DNA of 37,793 nt from Thermodesulfobacteriota bacterium (GCA_040755095.1 JBFMBH010000026.1:1-37793); one strand, 5' to 3'; positions 1 through 7,764 are shown, numbered from the stretch's first letter. Notes: generated by a model from the sequence alone, not told the origin. Numbers and translations: made by a program.

Positions 1-115
1 AAACCGTGGACATGCCGATGGGGATCTCGGCCGCTCCCGCGGCAACCGCCGCCATGACCACCAGACACCCCGTCGCCAAACCTGCCTGCCCCACCAACGT
101 CCTCCGCTTCGCCAT
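1..115 (-). CDS. Secreted protein, N-terminal part only (cut by window edge)
   Basis: An open frame on the minus strand starts at ATG 115 and runs off the left edge, giving only about 38 residues. A very strong G-rich ribosome binding site (GAGGGGGGGG) lies just upstream of the ATG, which decides the start. The residues look like a signal peptide: a basic start (MAKRRT), a hydrophobic core rich in Ala, Val and Gly, and an AxA-type cleavage site before a Glu. The product is therefore probably exported, but nothing of the mature protein is visible and I cannot assign a function. It lies downstream of the decayed DUF4258 gene in the same direction. Confidence 0.6.
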   Translation of the reverse strand, partial: MAKRRTLVGQAGLATGCLVVMAAVAAGAAEIPIGMSTV

Positions 116-318
116 GCCCCCCCCTCACTTGGCTTCCTGATGGTGACCGCGCCCCGGCCGCGCCGGCGCCCCGCCGCAAGCCCTGGGACGTGCCCCACGC
201 CCCAGGGGCCGATATGCGTTGCAACGCGCAACGCGGACTTCAGGATAGAACAAGCCGGGAGGAGAAGACAAGGCCGCCCCTCGTCCTGCCGGAGGAGGAG
301 TTGGTGCTGGTCCAGGTC

Positions 319-593
319 TCAGCCAGCCTCCGGCAGCCGGAGCCCCGGACCCGGGAGGTACGCGCCCTGCGGGAGGGAATGATGACGATGACCTCGAGGG
401 TGGTTGTACACACGACGTGTAGAAAGCGCCCCGAGGCCGTGCGACCGCCCATAAGGCAGCAAGGTCCCCGTTGATGGTCCGGGTAATTCTCAAGGACCGT
501 GCAGTCCCGGAGCGCTTCCCGAACCGCCTCATAGGATATGTCCTCGGCCACCATCTCTCGGTGACCGTGCACCGCTACGCGGATTCCGTCCGC
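319..593 (-). pseudogene. Decayed DUF4258-family gene
   Basis: The minus-strand translation between about 593 and 378 matches the DUF4258 pattern as I remember it: a VHGHREM segment (the His-x-x-x-Arg/Met start of the fold), an IS..AVREAL helix, an LENYP segment, a glycine-rich turn and a FLHVV...EVIVII strand pair. After the EVIVII strand (about 378) the expected tail appears only in another frame (AYLPGPGLRLPEAG, stop at 319-321), so there is a frameshift. No convincing ATG or RBS precedes it. DUF4258 proteins are small and often sit next to MqsA-like zinc-finger antitoxins; none is visible here. I call it a broken remnant. Confidence 0.55.
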
Positions 594-759
594 CAATGCC
601 TGTTCCTCCTGCCCCGCGGCCAGGTCCGGACGGTCGTCAGCCGGCAGGCGCCGGCACCGTGCCGGGCGTGGGCGACGGCCGGACGCGCTCACGGAAGAGG
701 GTGAAGTCACCTCCACGGTCCTGCCGGCGCCGGAATTCGTCGCTGGCCAGAGGACCTGG

Positions 760-1596
760 GTGTCCGAGCGACAGGGGGGAAAGTACACAAGGTCTCGGGA
801 ATACTGGAGCAACACCCAGGGGGGGCGGACCCACAAGCTCCTCTACCCCGATGGGCTCATGCAGGGAGCCCCCCCGGGGATCGTCGAGGTCGTCTTTGAT
901 CCCCCGATGCTCATGATGGGCAAGGGTCAACGGCTGGGCGAGGCTGTGACCAGCTCCGGCAGTGCGACCTATGTCATCGGTGGCCAGCTGTACATGGCCG
1001 CCAGCTACACCTGCACCGCCCGGGCGGTCCGCTTCGAGGATGTGCTCGTACCGGCCGGCACCTTCCACACCCTGCGCCTGGAGGTCACCATGGGGATGTA
1101 CGCTAATCCTTTCGGGACCCCCGTCTCCTCCACCGAGACGGCGCAGATCTGGACCGCCCCGAACATCGGGCCGGTGAAGGAAGCCTATGCTCTGGACGGC
1201 GCTCCGGCGCGGGAAGGCGTGCTCCTCGCCACCAACCTGCCCTTGGGGCCGGCGTTCCCGGACGCCCGCGCCAACGGCGAGCCGGAGATCCTGGCCGTGA
1301 CCCCGGAGGAGGGTGTGACCATCGCTCTGGGCCTCGATCCAGGCACCTATCTCGCCAAGGTCTGCGACTGGTATGTGGTGCTGGCCACCCCTGCGGGTCC
1401 CTTCTCGTTGACCCGCCACGGCTGGCAGCGGGGGGTGATCCGGTTGGGACAGCTCGGGCTGCTGCCCTTCACCGACCTGCCGATCCTGGAAACCACCCTG
1501 CCCGCCGGGAGCTACACCCTGTACTTCGCCCTCCGCGGCCACCAGACCTGGACCGACACCGTGGAGATCCGGGTGGAGCCAGTCCCGCAGCAGTGA
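760..1596 (+). CDS. Hypothetical surface/secreted protein, apparently 5'-truncated
   Basis: The open frame runs from after a stop at 564 to 1596; the first usable start is GTG 760. Protein-like residues continue upstream of 760 (for example EGEVTSTVLPAPEF), but no signal peptide or good start exists there, so the gene has probably lost its 5' end. The first part (to about residue 145) contains a VPAGTF-type strand and a WTAPNIGPVKE strand resembling the repeating strands of secreted deltaproteobacterial lipoproteins. The last about 110 residues look like a beta-sandwich ending in a PAGSYTLYFALRG motif that often closes cell-surface proteins in this group. This is pattern memory, not a match search. 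Function unknown. Confidence 0.5.
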   Translation: MSERQGGKYTRSREYWSNTQGGRTHKLLYPDGLMQGAPPGIVEVVFDPPMLMMGKGQRLGEAVTSSGSATYVIGGQLYMAASYTCTARAVRFEDVLVPAGTFHTLRLEVTMGMYANPFGTPVSSTETAQIWTAPNIGPVKEAYALDGAPAREGVLLATNLPLGPAFPDARANGEPEILAVTPEEGVTIALGLDPGTYLAKVCDWYVVLATPAGPFSLTRHGWQRGVIRLGQLGLLPFTDLPILETTLPAGSYTLYFALRGHQTWTDTVEIRVEPVPQQ

Positions 1597-1690
1597 GCGG
1601 CACCGCAGCGGCGGTGCCCCAGGCCCACCGGTGTGGATCAGGCGCCAGTGCTTGCCGCGAGGTTGACGTCGCCTGCCCGGTCACCGAGGC

Positions 1691-1905
1691 AAGGGGTACG
1701 GGGCCGGTGCGCACCAGGAGGTGGAGGTGGTTGGGCATCAAGGCCCAGGCCAGAACGGTCCACCGCCCCCGTTCGGTAGCCACTGCCAGCCGGCGCAGGA
1801 AGTCGTCGTCATCGACCAGCCCATGAACAGTGGACGACGTTCAATCCCGCGGGCGATCACATGATGCAGGGTGCCTGGGGCGTCCAGGCGGCTCTGGCGA
1901 GGCAT
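1691..1905 (-). pseudogene. REP-associated/IS200-like Y1 transposase, N-terminal remnant with frameshift
   Basis: The minus strand opens with MPRQSRLDAPGTLHHVIARG and RRPLF, the typical N-terminus of REP-associated tyrosine transposases (RAYT, Y1_Tnp family). Near 1822-1826 the frame changes, and the next frame continues with VDDDDFLRRL and then WALMPNHLHLL, which carries the His-x-His (HUH) metal-binding pair. Homology disappears after PLAS at about 1691; the catalytic Tyr and C-terminal two thirds are missing. These enzymes normally have about 150-300 residues. It is therefore a dead fragment of a single-strand DNA transposase, consistent with the decayed neighbourhood. I saw no flanking REP-like repeats. 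Confidence 0.7.
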
Positions 1906-1984
1906 GGCCACTCCGCACCATCCATGGCTGGGCAGGTCAAGCACCTTCTGCACCAACGTCCCTGTTGCCCTGTGTTGCCCCTGG

Positions 1985-2173
1985 TCAGTCGTCAGACCGC
2001 AGGCGGGGTTGGCTCTTGGCGATTTCCACCAAGGTTTCCAGGCGAATGAGCCTGTCGTTCATCCGGCGCATGTCCTGGTCCATGCGGTCAATCTTGACGA
2101 TGAGGCTTGTGATCCGTTCGTTGAGAAGAATCCCTGCCCTCAGGGCCTCCATAATCTTTTCGCTGATGCTCAT
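1985..2173 (-). CDS. Small coiled-coil protein, second gene of a ribbon-helix-helix pair
   Basis: This 62-residue protein starts at ATG 2173, which overlaps the stop of the upstream gene by 4 bases (ATGA), so the two are translationally coupled. Residues about 17-50 show heptad-like spacing of hydrophobic residues (NERITSLIVKIDRM, DRLIRLETLVEIA) and should form a coiled coil. There is no signal peptide, membrane segment or enzymatic motif. Together with the putative DNA-binding partner it resembles the size and order of a two-gene toxin-antitoxin or small regulatory module, but I do not recognise the family and no toxin activity can be read from the sequence. Confidence 0.65.
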   Translation of the reverse strand: MSISEKIMEALRAGILLNERITSLIVKIDRMDQDMRRMNDRLIRLETLVEIAKSQPRLRSDD

Positions 2174-2454
2174 TTCGACGCCCCAAGAGCGGCATGTGTG
2201 TCATCGAGCCTTCTTTCTGTTTTTTCGATCTTTTCGACAACCTCCCGGGTTGTTGTGATCATGGTTTCGGCCAGGGTTTCAAGGATGGCCTCGTCGTCTG
2301 CGGCGGCGTCGTTGAAGGCCCTGACTGCCTCCCGTACCACCTTGGCAAAGGAGACTTTCTTCCTTCTTGCGATCCTATCCACTTTTTCAATCATATCAGG
2401 CGGCATGAGGATCGGTTTTCTCAACATGGTCTCTGGTTGTGCTGAGGCGCCCAC
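2170..2454 (-). CDS. Ribbon-helix-helix-like DNA-binding protein with coiled-coil tail
   Basis: The core segment, RKPILMPPDMIEKVDRIARRKKVSFAKVVREAVRAF with its break after MIEK, has the strand-helix-helix pattern of CopG/MetJ-type ribbon-helix-helix repressors: a short beta strand, a helix with basic residues, a turn at VSFAKVV and a second helix. About 45 further residues form a charged helix, likely a coiled coil that could pair with the next gene. I chose GTG 2454 because a GGAGGA ribosome site sits 5 bases upstream; ATG 2472 and ATG 2427 are alternatives with poorer sites. The promoter upstream contains a perfect 7-bp inverted repeat in its spacer, which fits autorepression. Function inferred from fold pattern only. 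Confidence 0.65.
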   Translation of the reverse strand: MGASAQPETMLRKPILMPPDMIEKVDRIARRKKVSFAKVVREAVRAFNDAAADDEAILETLAETMITTTREVVEKIEKTERRLDDTHAALGASK

Positions 2455-2508
2455 CAGTGTCCTCCGGGTCATCGAGTATGGGTATATGGTCTGACCGACT
2501 GTGACGAA

Positions 2509-2537
2509 CCTGTAGCACATGTGCACACCATGTGCAA
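2509..2537 (-). promoter_or_regulatory. Candidate promoter for the ribbon-helix-helix operon
   Basis: Reading the minus strand, a -35-like TTGCAC (2537-2532) and a -10-like TACAGG (2514-2509) are separated by exactly 17 bases. The predicted transcription start near 2502 lies about 48 bases before the GTG start at 2454. The -10 is a moderate match only. Confidence 0.45.
2515..2535. promoter_or_regulatory. Inverted repeat in promoter spacer, candidate operator
   Basis: GCACATG (2515-2521) and CATGTGC (2529-2535) form a perfect 7-bp inverted repeat with a 7-base centre that itself is TGCACAC. It fills the spacer and reaches into the -35 box of the promoter described above, the usual position for a repressor site. 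Binding by the ribbon-helix-helix protein encoded downstream is an inference. Confidence 0.45.
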
Positions 2538-2634
2538 GTTTCGGGGCGACCAACGTCAGCATGTGCCGGCATGGGAGTGGCCTCTGTCGTGCGCAGCCCC
2601 TCCCGGTTCATCTCTCCCCTCAATGAAGGTGCAG

Positions 2635-3954
2635 TCATACCGTCACGTGTTGGACCCGGCCCTCCTGGTCGACGAAGATGGCCGAGAGCGTCGTCCGTGC
2701 CCGGGCCAGCCCGGGAAGTCCTTCCCAGAGCCGCCGAAACTGCGGCATGTCCGGCAGGGCGATGCTGTACCGGGCGCGCGGGTCGTCCATCCGATGCAAG
2801 ATCGTGCCAAGCACCGCCAGGAAGTAGTTGACCCGCATCTGAGGCCGAGAGCCAGATCCCTTGGCCTCGATGATCCACCGCTGCCCACCCCGATGCGCCT
2901 CGATATCGATGCCACGCTCGCGACCAGGCTGCACCTTCGTCTCCCAACCCTCGGGCCTGAGCCACCGGTCAACAGCCTTCTTCACCTGGTCTTCGGTGAG
3001 ACCATCGGCCTTGATCTGCTTCTCTGCAATCTCCTGCAACGGCAAGGCAGGGAGTTGTCCAGAGGGGAAGTTGCCAATCCTGCCGTCCGCTCGTTTCGTC
3101 ACCTGATTCTGGGGCACTCCCCCCCATCGGAAGAGCTGGTGAGCCAGATCGATGAGCTGCTGCTCCTCGTCGACGGTCCACCGCTGGCCAGCCTCGATCT
3201 TCCTGGCCAGCCGGGAAAGCCCATTCTGGATCGGGACCATCTGCTGGTGCACCTCCTTGTACCCGGTTTGCGGATCGGGCCAGAAATACCCGCGCAGTCT
3301 GCTGTCCCACCCGACGATTGGTCGTCCAACCGGCCGTTGCCGGTAGTGGGCCTGGAAGGGTTCCTCGTGAATCCAGGCAACCAGCTTCTGGACGATGTCG
3401 ACACGACGGTCGCCGGTCTGGGCAGCGAAGAGCTGCGGGCAGGTATGCTCCGCTGGCACGTCTGCGCCCGCGGTCGCCGGCCCTTCGACTTCTGCCTGGA
3501 CGATCGCCTCCCCGTTGTCATCCACCTCGACATCCGTTTCGAGCAGAGCCCGGACATCCCTCTCCAGGGCGACTCGTTCGGCCTCGCCCAGCTCGTCCCA
3601 GGCGCCGATGGCCTCGTAGGTGGGCCGGGCCCCCTGGACCTGCATGCCAGTCGCGGGATTCAGGACGCGATCAACCCGATCCAGCGCCCTCTGGTTCGCA
3701 GCCATGAACGGACTGGTAGCGTGCATGGTGTTTCGATAAGGCGGCGTGACCAGGAAACGGCAAAGGACATCCACGGAGAAACAGCGGTCGCCATCAAGCT
3801 GGGCCTGCAAGCCCGTAGCGCGGTTGCAGCGAGGCATGGCAGCTTCCCGCCAACTGCCTTTCGGGTTGTACCTCTCGAACCAGACCTTCCAGGCTGCGAC
3901 AAACCGGACGGCCGGTATCTCCTGCCTGTTGACATGGGGGAAGAAGACGACCAT
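2635..3954 (-). CDS. Hypothetical protein with C-terminal PD-(D/E)xK nuclease-like domain
   Basis: This 439-residue protein starts at ATG 3954 behind a textbook AGGAGGTGAGCC ribosome site. The C-terminal third reads like a restriction-endonuclease fold: RGIDIEA followed after a short loop by RWIIEAKG, the Asp...Glu-x-Lys pattern of PD-(D/E)xK nucleases. A helix-rich stretch follows (NYFLAVLGTILHRM, ARYSIALPDMPQFRRLW). The segment before it (EIAEKQIKADGLTEDQVKKAVDRWL) looks like a small helical DNA-binding or linker region. The N-terminal 250 residues are not recognisable; one part is Asp/Glu-rich (around residues 135-165). No signal peptide or membrane segment. It lies just downstream of a WYL-regulator/ARPP-1 remnant on the same strand. 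Enzymatic activity is inferred, not shown. Confidence 0.6.
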   Translation of the reverse strand: MVVFFPHVNRQEIPAVRFVAAWKVWFERYNPKGSWREAAMPRCNRATGLQAQLDGDRCFSVDVLCRFLVTPPYRNTMHATSPFMAANQRALDRVDRVLNPATGMQVQGARPTYEAIGAWDELGEAERVALERDVRALLETDVEVDDNGEAIVQAEVEGPATAGADVPAEHTCPQLFAAQTGDRRVDIVQKLVAWIHEEPFQAHYRQRPVGRPIVGWDSRLRGYFWPDPQTGYKEVHQQMVPIQNGLSRLARKIEAGQRWTVDEEQQLIDLAHQLFRWGGVPQNQVTKRADGRIGNFPSGQLPALPLQEIAEKQIKADGLTEDQVKKAVDRWLRPEGWETKVQPGRERGIDIEAHRGGQRWIIEAKGSGSRPQMRVNYFLAVLGTILHRMDDPRARYSIALPDMPQFRRLWEGLPGLARARTTLSAIFVDQEGRVQHVTV

Positions 3955-3982
3955 GGCTCACCTCCTGGGCTGCGATTGGCGA

Positions 3983-4729
3983 TCATTCGCCGTGCCTGGC
4001 AAGGAAGCGCCGGCGGCAGCTGTAGTTGGCCAGGGCGGGCATCTCCGGCCGCTCTGTCTGCGGCGGCAGGCTGAAGAGCCCGACGTGGATGACCTCGTTG
4101 CCGGCGACCAGGGCGGAGCCCACCAGGTCTTCGTGGCGAAGGCGGTGATCCTCGCCGTAGCCGGGAGAGGGCACGATCTCCTCGGACACGGCGGCCGCTG
4201 TTGTCAGGAAGGCGTGGATCCCCTCCACCCCGCCGCCGCCACCTGCCGCGGGAACGTCCAGAAGCTCCATGGCGTAGCTGCTGATGAGGCGGTGGAAACA
4301 GTGCCGGAAGGCAGCAGGGGACGAGAGGAAGTCCAGGCCAAGGACCCGCCTGCCGCAGACAACCGCCAGGCCCTGCTGCCCTTCAGCGCAGGCGAAGGCC
4401 TCGCGAAAGGTTCTGAGGCTCTCCTCTTCCCCGGCGTAGGGGTCCGCCATGGCCTCGGTGGGGCTTGCCATTCCCCGCCTGTCCATCATCTGCCGGATGC
4501 CGGCCCAGACCTCCCCCTGATCCGACGCAAAGGAACGGCCGGCGCGCAGGCTGGCGCTGACCGACGCCGCCTTTCTCGCCCGGAGCGAGCGCTCCATGAT
4601 CACCGGAGAAGAACTGAACTCCTTGCTGGCGTACCGCCAACGCTCCCGCTCCACGCAACTGACCGGAATCTCCAGGTCTCGATGCGGCGGGACCAGGATG
4701 GTGGTGTTGAGGACCCGGTTCTGTTTGGC
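3983..4729 (-). pseudogene. ARPP-1 (DUF6569) family protein, C-terminal fragment
   Basis: The minus-strand frame shows the C-terminal part of the ARPP-1/DUF6569 family: AKQNRVLNTTILVPP, then EIPVSCVE.ERW, a basic SLRARK helix, QGEVWAGI and SPTEAM motifs, and the closing EVIHVGLFS strand. A complete member would have a further N-terminal region before the KQNR motif. Instead the reading meets the N-terminus of a different protein (a WYL-type regulator, other frame) at about 4729. No start codon with a ribosome site exists at the junction, so this is a truncated gene. The molecular function of the family is not firmly known to me. Confidence 0.65.
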
Positions 4730-4956
4730 CGTACCACCGGGAGTTGGAAGTCCGGTTGGCTGTAGGAGTAGCCGCGCCGGCGGTGATCGAAGACCAGGGG
4801 CGCCAGCAGCCGGTCCCGGAAGTATTCGATGTGGCGTTGTGCAGTCTTGTGGGTGACCTCGAACTCGTCGGCCAGGTGGCGGGCGTTGGGATACTTCCCC
4901 TCCCGGACCCGCTGATCGAACCAGAGGAAGTGCTCCAGGAAGATCTGCTCACCCAT
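4730..4956 (-). pseudogene. WYL-type transcriptional regulator, N-terminal fragment
   Basis: Starting at ATG 4956, with a strong GAGGAGG site 8 bases upstream, about 75 residues match the N-terminal winged-helix region of WYL-domain regulators: FLWFDQRVREGKYPNARHLA, EFEVTHKTAQRHIEYFRDRL and a wing ending YSYSQPDFQLP. In intact relatives the WYL ligand-binding domain follows. Here the frame runs directly into ARPP-1 sequence in another frame near 4730, so the sensor domain is gone. The well-kept start and helix-turn-helix suggest the deletion is recent. The truncated product might still bind DNA, which is speculative. Confidence 0.65.
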
Positions 4957-5114
4957 ACCGCGTTTCCTCCTCAACCGGGCGAACTGCCCTTGTCACCGGC
5001 ACCGTGGGGCAACCAGGGGAGCATCAACGATGCAGGGCCACAGCCCTCCCGGTGGCGAGATCCCTCGCGACCTGCTTCTGGCCATAGGCAGAAGAATCGT
5101 CTATTTTGTATACC

Positions 5115-5966
5115 ATGTATATCAAAAGAGAGCTTGAAAACGATCTCCTCACCTCCCTGGCCAGTGGCAAGGTGGTCCTCCTGCTCGGCGCCCGCCAGGT
5201 GGGGAAGACCACCCTGGTGGAGGAGAGCCTGCGCGGCCGGGACGCGAAGGTTCTCAATTTCGATGTCGAGATCGACAAGGCCCGTTTCCTGGCTGCGGCC
5301 TCCCTGGCGCCGGGCGAGGCGCTGCGCAGCCTGGGCAGCCCGGCGGTGCTGGTGCTCGACGAGGCGCAGCGCCTGCCCGAGGCGGCCCGCATCGTCAAGG
5401 GCTGGCACGACGTCCGGCTGCCGGTCCAGATCCTGCTCCTGGGCTCGTCCTCCTTCGACCTCCTGGATCAAACGGCGGAGAGCCTCACCGGCCGCAACCG
5501 CAAGCTGGTGCTGCCGCCCCTCATCTTCACCGAGGCGCTGCGCACCCAGGATTGGCATGAAGCGGGACTCGACCGGCCGGAGATCCGCCAGCAGTTCGCC
5601 GCGCCGCTCAAGGCCTTCTTGTTGCAGCGTCTCGCCTTCGGCAGCTACCCAGAGGTGGTGCTCACCGCCGAGCCGCGCCGCCTGCTGCGGGATCTTTGCT
5701 CCGACTATCTGTGGAAGGACATCCTGCAGACCGGGTTGGTGAAAAGCCCGGATCCCATCCGCCGCCTGTTGCAGCTCCTCGCCCATCAGGCCGGCAGCGA
5801 GGTGTCGGTGAACGATCTGGCCGGCCAGCTCAGCATGGCGCGGCCCACCGTGGAACGCTACCTCGATCTCCTGGAGCGGTCCTTCGTCATCTTCCGGCTG
5901 CCCGCCTTCAGCACCAACCCACGCAAGGAGATCTCGAAAAGCCACAAGATCTATTTCTGGGATACT
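5115..5966 (+). pseudogene. AAA_14/DUF4143 ATPase, C-terminally truncated
   Basis: The frame opens at ATG 5115 and shows a P-loop (GARQVGKTTL, about residues 24-33), Walker B (VLVLDEAQ), a sensor motif (LLLGSSSFDLL) and the start of the DUF4143 half: SYPEVV, YLWKDIL, a winged-helix segment VNDLAGQLSMARPTVERYLDLLE and KIYFWDT. Intact relatives (about 380-400 residues) continue from KIYFWDT with a further 80-100 residues including a nuclease-like region. Here homology stops at about 5966 exactly where a group II intron reverse-transcriptase fragment begins on the opposite strand; the open frame continues as nonsense to 6083. Such ATPases are common in mobile and toxin-antitoxin-like contexts; cellular role uncertain. 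Confidence 0.75.
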
Positions 5967-6377
5967 CCCGCACCTGGAGCACCGCCTGCTGCGCCGATCG
6001 CCCCGGCCGGTAGGCATAGCTGCCTGCCGAGAAGCCGGGGGCGAAGATCGGTTCGAGCTGCTGGGCGATGGCCTGCTGGATGAGGCGGTCGCAGACGGTG
6101 GGGATCCCCAGGGGACGAACACCCCCGGTTTCTTTCGGGATCTCCACCCGCCGGACCGGCGAGGGTTGGTAGGTGCCAAGATGGAGCGACTCGTGAGCGC
6201 GAGCCACAGAGATCGGAAGCAGTCGGGAAACTGATCGACGGTGATGCCGTCAACCCCGGGGGCACCCTTGTTGGCCTGCACCCGTTTCCAGGCCGGCGCC
6301 ACATTCCCATGGGCGAGGATCCGCTCCAAGAGGTGATCGTCCGGGGCGGGTTGATCGGCGACGCGCCCCATGCACAC
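5961..6377 (-). pseudogene. Group II intron reverse transcriptase/maturase, N-terminal fragment with frameshift
   Basis: On the minus strand, 6377 to about 6215 encodes HLLERILAHGNVAPAW, KRVQANKGAPGVDG and VDQFPDCFRSLW, the hallmark N-terminus (RT-0/RT-1) of group II intron-encoded proteins. After a frameshift near 6210 the next frame continues TYQPSPVRRVEIPK, GGVRPLGIPT, DRLIQQAI and SYAYRPGRSAQQAV (RT-2/RT-2a). Homology ends at about 5961 where the truncated ATPase begins. The catalytic YADD block, maturase and endonuclease domains are absent (about 125 of about 420 residues remain). It marks a past mobile-element insertion followed by deletion. Part of the intron's 5' RNA could lie in 6378-6600, but I cannot confirm the fold by eye. 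Confidence 0.8.
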
Positions 6378-6618
6378 TCCCCCGGTCGGGTCGACATGGC
6401 ATGAGAGCTCATCGAGACACCACCCCCTCTTCGTGTTTGGCCCTTGGGCGGAGTGCGACCGTCCCGGCTTTCATCACCGGGCTCGTTTCCAGCCACCGGG
6501 TCGCTGCCGGTGACGCCAATCCATCGGGCGGCGCGAGCGTTCCAATCGATAACATCCGATTCGAGGAAGTGACACCGGTTCCGGTGCCTTCCACCATGCT
6601 TCTCCTTCGGTACCGATC

Positions 6619-7332
6619 ATGACCGATTTCCTGAACGACCTGATCGACCTCCTGGGCGCAGGCGGCGAGGAGGCCATCTTTCCGTGCATCGCCGATCTGG
6701 CGGCCGGGGGGGTGCAGCCATCCCGCTTCCCGCCGCCGGATTGCCCTCCCCTGCGCTACGAGGTCACTCAATACCTGGCCTCCTGGTGCAGGGAGACTGG
6801 CCTGCCCCAAGACGTCTGCCGGAGCTGGCTCACCGACTATGCCGTGGCCATCCTCCGGCCGATCTCCCGTTCGACTCCCGCTGCCATCCGCCACAGCACG
6901 AAGTCCATCGTCCAGTACGTATACCGCAGCGAGCTGCCGTTTGCTTGCGGCCGGGAAGGCAACCGGTTCCGGGCGCGCTGCGATGCCGCGTGTCCAGCCT
7001 TCAGCAGGCCGGCGCCTGAGGCCATGGCACCAGGGGTCATGACTCGCCCGCTGGCGTGCCAGCCGGCCGCTCCCTTGCAGCCGGTGAAACGGATCTACCG
7101 GGAACAGTTCGAGAACGCCCTGCAGCTCATCTGCCGGGAGCTGGCGAAGGGCACGCCCGCCGCCCGTATCCTGACCCTGTTGCATGAAGAGGGCTTGAAG
7201 ACCCGAACGGGCCGGGAATGGCGCCTTGGCACCCTGCGCCTCGAGATTCTGAAGCTCGGCCCGGCAGCCCGCTGCGGCCTGGCCCCGGCCGGCCAGACAG
7301 ACCTGCCGGATTCCAAGCCAGCTCTGCCCTGA
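6619..7332 (+). CDS. Hypothetical protein with recombinase-like C-terminal segment
   Basis: A 237-residue protein starting at ATG 6619. The N-terminal half is helical (YLASWCRETGL, SWLTDYAVAILRP, AAIRHSTKSIVQYVYRSELPF) and is followed by a Cys-containing stretch (RARCDAACPAF). A linker rich in Pro and Ala leads to a C-terminal helical part, FENALQLICRELAKG and ILTLLHEEGLKTRTGREW, whose 'L..EGLKTRTGREW' phrase recalls the helper domain of serine recombinases and some DNA-binding proteins. No nuclease or recombinase catalytic motif is visible. It stands alone between the intron fragment and the PilZ gene. Function unknown; the start is not supported by a clear ribosome site. Confidence 0.6.
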   Translation: MTDFLNDLIDLLGAGGEEAIFPCIADLAAGGVQPSRFPPPDCPPLRYEVTQYLASWCRETGLPQDVCRSWLTDYAVAILRPISRSTPAAIRHSTKSIVQYVYRSELPFACGREGNRFRARCDAACPAFSRPAPEAMAPGVMTRPLACQPAAPLQPVKRIYREQFENALQLICRELAKGTPAARILTLLHEEGLKTRTGREWRLGTLRLEILKLGPAARCGLAPAGQTDLPDSKPALP

Positions 7333-7443
7333 CCTTGCCTTCCGGATGCCGGCCTGGTAAGCTGCCCGCAGGGTGGGCTCTCTCCTTTGGTGGAGCAGAG
7401 CGGACAGCCACGCGGGGTTCGGACTCTTGGAGGGAGGTGCGCC

Positions 7444-7764
7444 ATGCTGGTTCGGGACAAGCGGCAATATCCCCGGTACAAGACCGCCATCGACGTGATG
7501 TACTCCACCTCCCACGAGGAAGACTTCTTTGCCGGCCGGCTCCACCACTTCGGTCAGCTGGTGGATGTCAGCCGGTACGGGGCACGCATCCTGGCCGACA
7601 CGGCGCACCAGCCCAACGAGGAGATCATCCTGAGCTGCCGCGGTGCCAAGACCGAGGAGGTGGCCTGCCGGGTGCGCTGGATCACCCGCACCCGGGACCA
7701 CTACACCGTGGGGGTCCAGACCGCGGTGCCGCTCCTGCGACTCATGCCGGTGTCCGTGGGCTAG
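7444..7764 (+). CDS. PilZ-domain protein
   Basis: This 106-residue protein is essentially a single PilZ domain. It opens with RDKRQYPRYKT, supplying the Arg-rich c-di-GMP-binding start, continues with the strand VDVSRYGARI in the position of the [D/N]xSxxG motif, and ends with VACRVRWI...YTVGVQT, the typical closing strands. ATG 7444 is chosen because GGAGGGAGGTGC lies just upstream. In the family such short proteins act as c-di-GMP receptors, binding partners directly. A GGDEF-EAL protein that could make or degrade the messenger is encoded 4 kb downstream. The motif is DxSRYG, so the second Ser/Gly pair is slightly off consensus and ligand binding should be treated as likely, not certain. 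Confidence 0.8.
   Translation: MLVRDKRQYPRYKTAIDVMYSTSHEEDFFAGRLHHFGQLVDVSRYGARILADTAHQPNEEIILSCRGAKTEEVACRVRWITRTRDHYTVGVQTAVPLLRLMPVSVG

Noticed and set aside
2521-4074. Long plus-strand open frame of 517 codons
   Set aside because: It is the complement of the nuclease-like gene at 2635-3954; its residues are Pro/Arg/Gly-rich with no family motif, while the minus-strand frame has a perfect ribosome site and motifs.
4971-6377. Single 468-codon minus-strand protein
   Set aside because: Only the first about 55 residues are reverse-transcriptase sequence; after a frameshift the rest is antisense of the ATPase gene.
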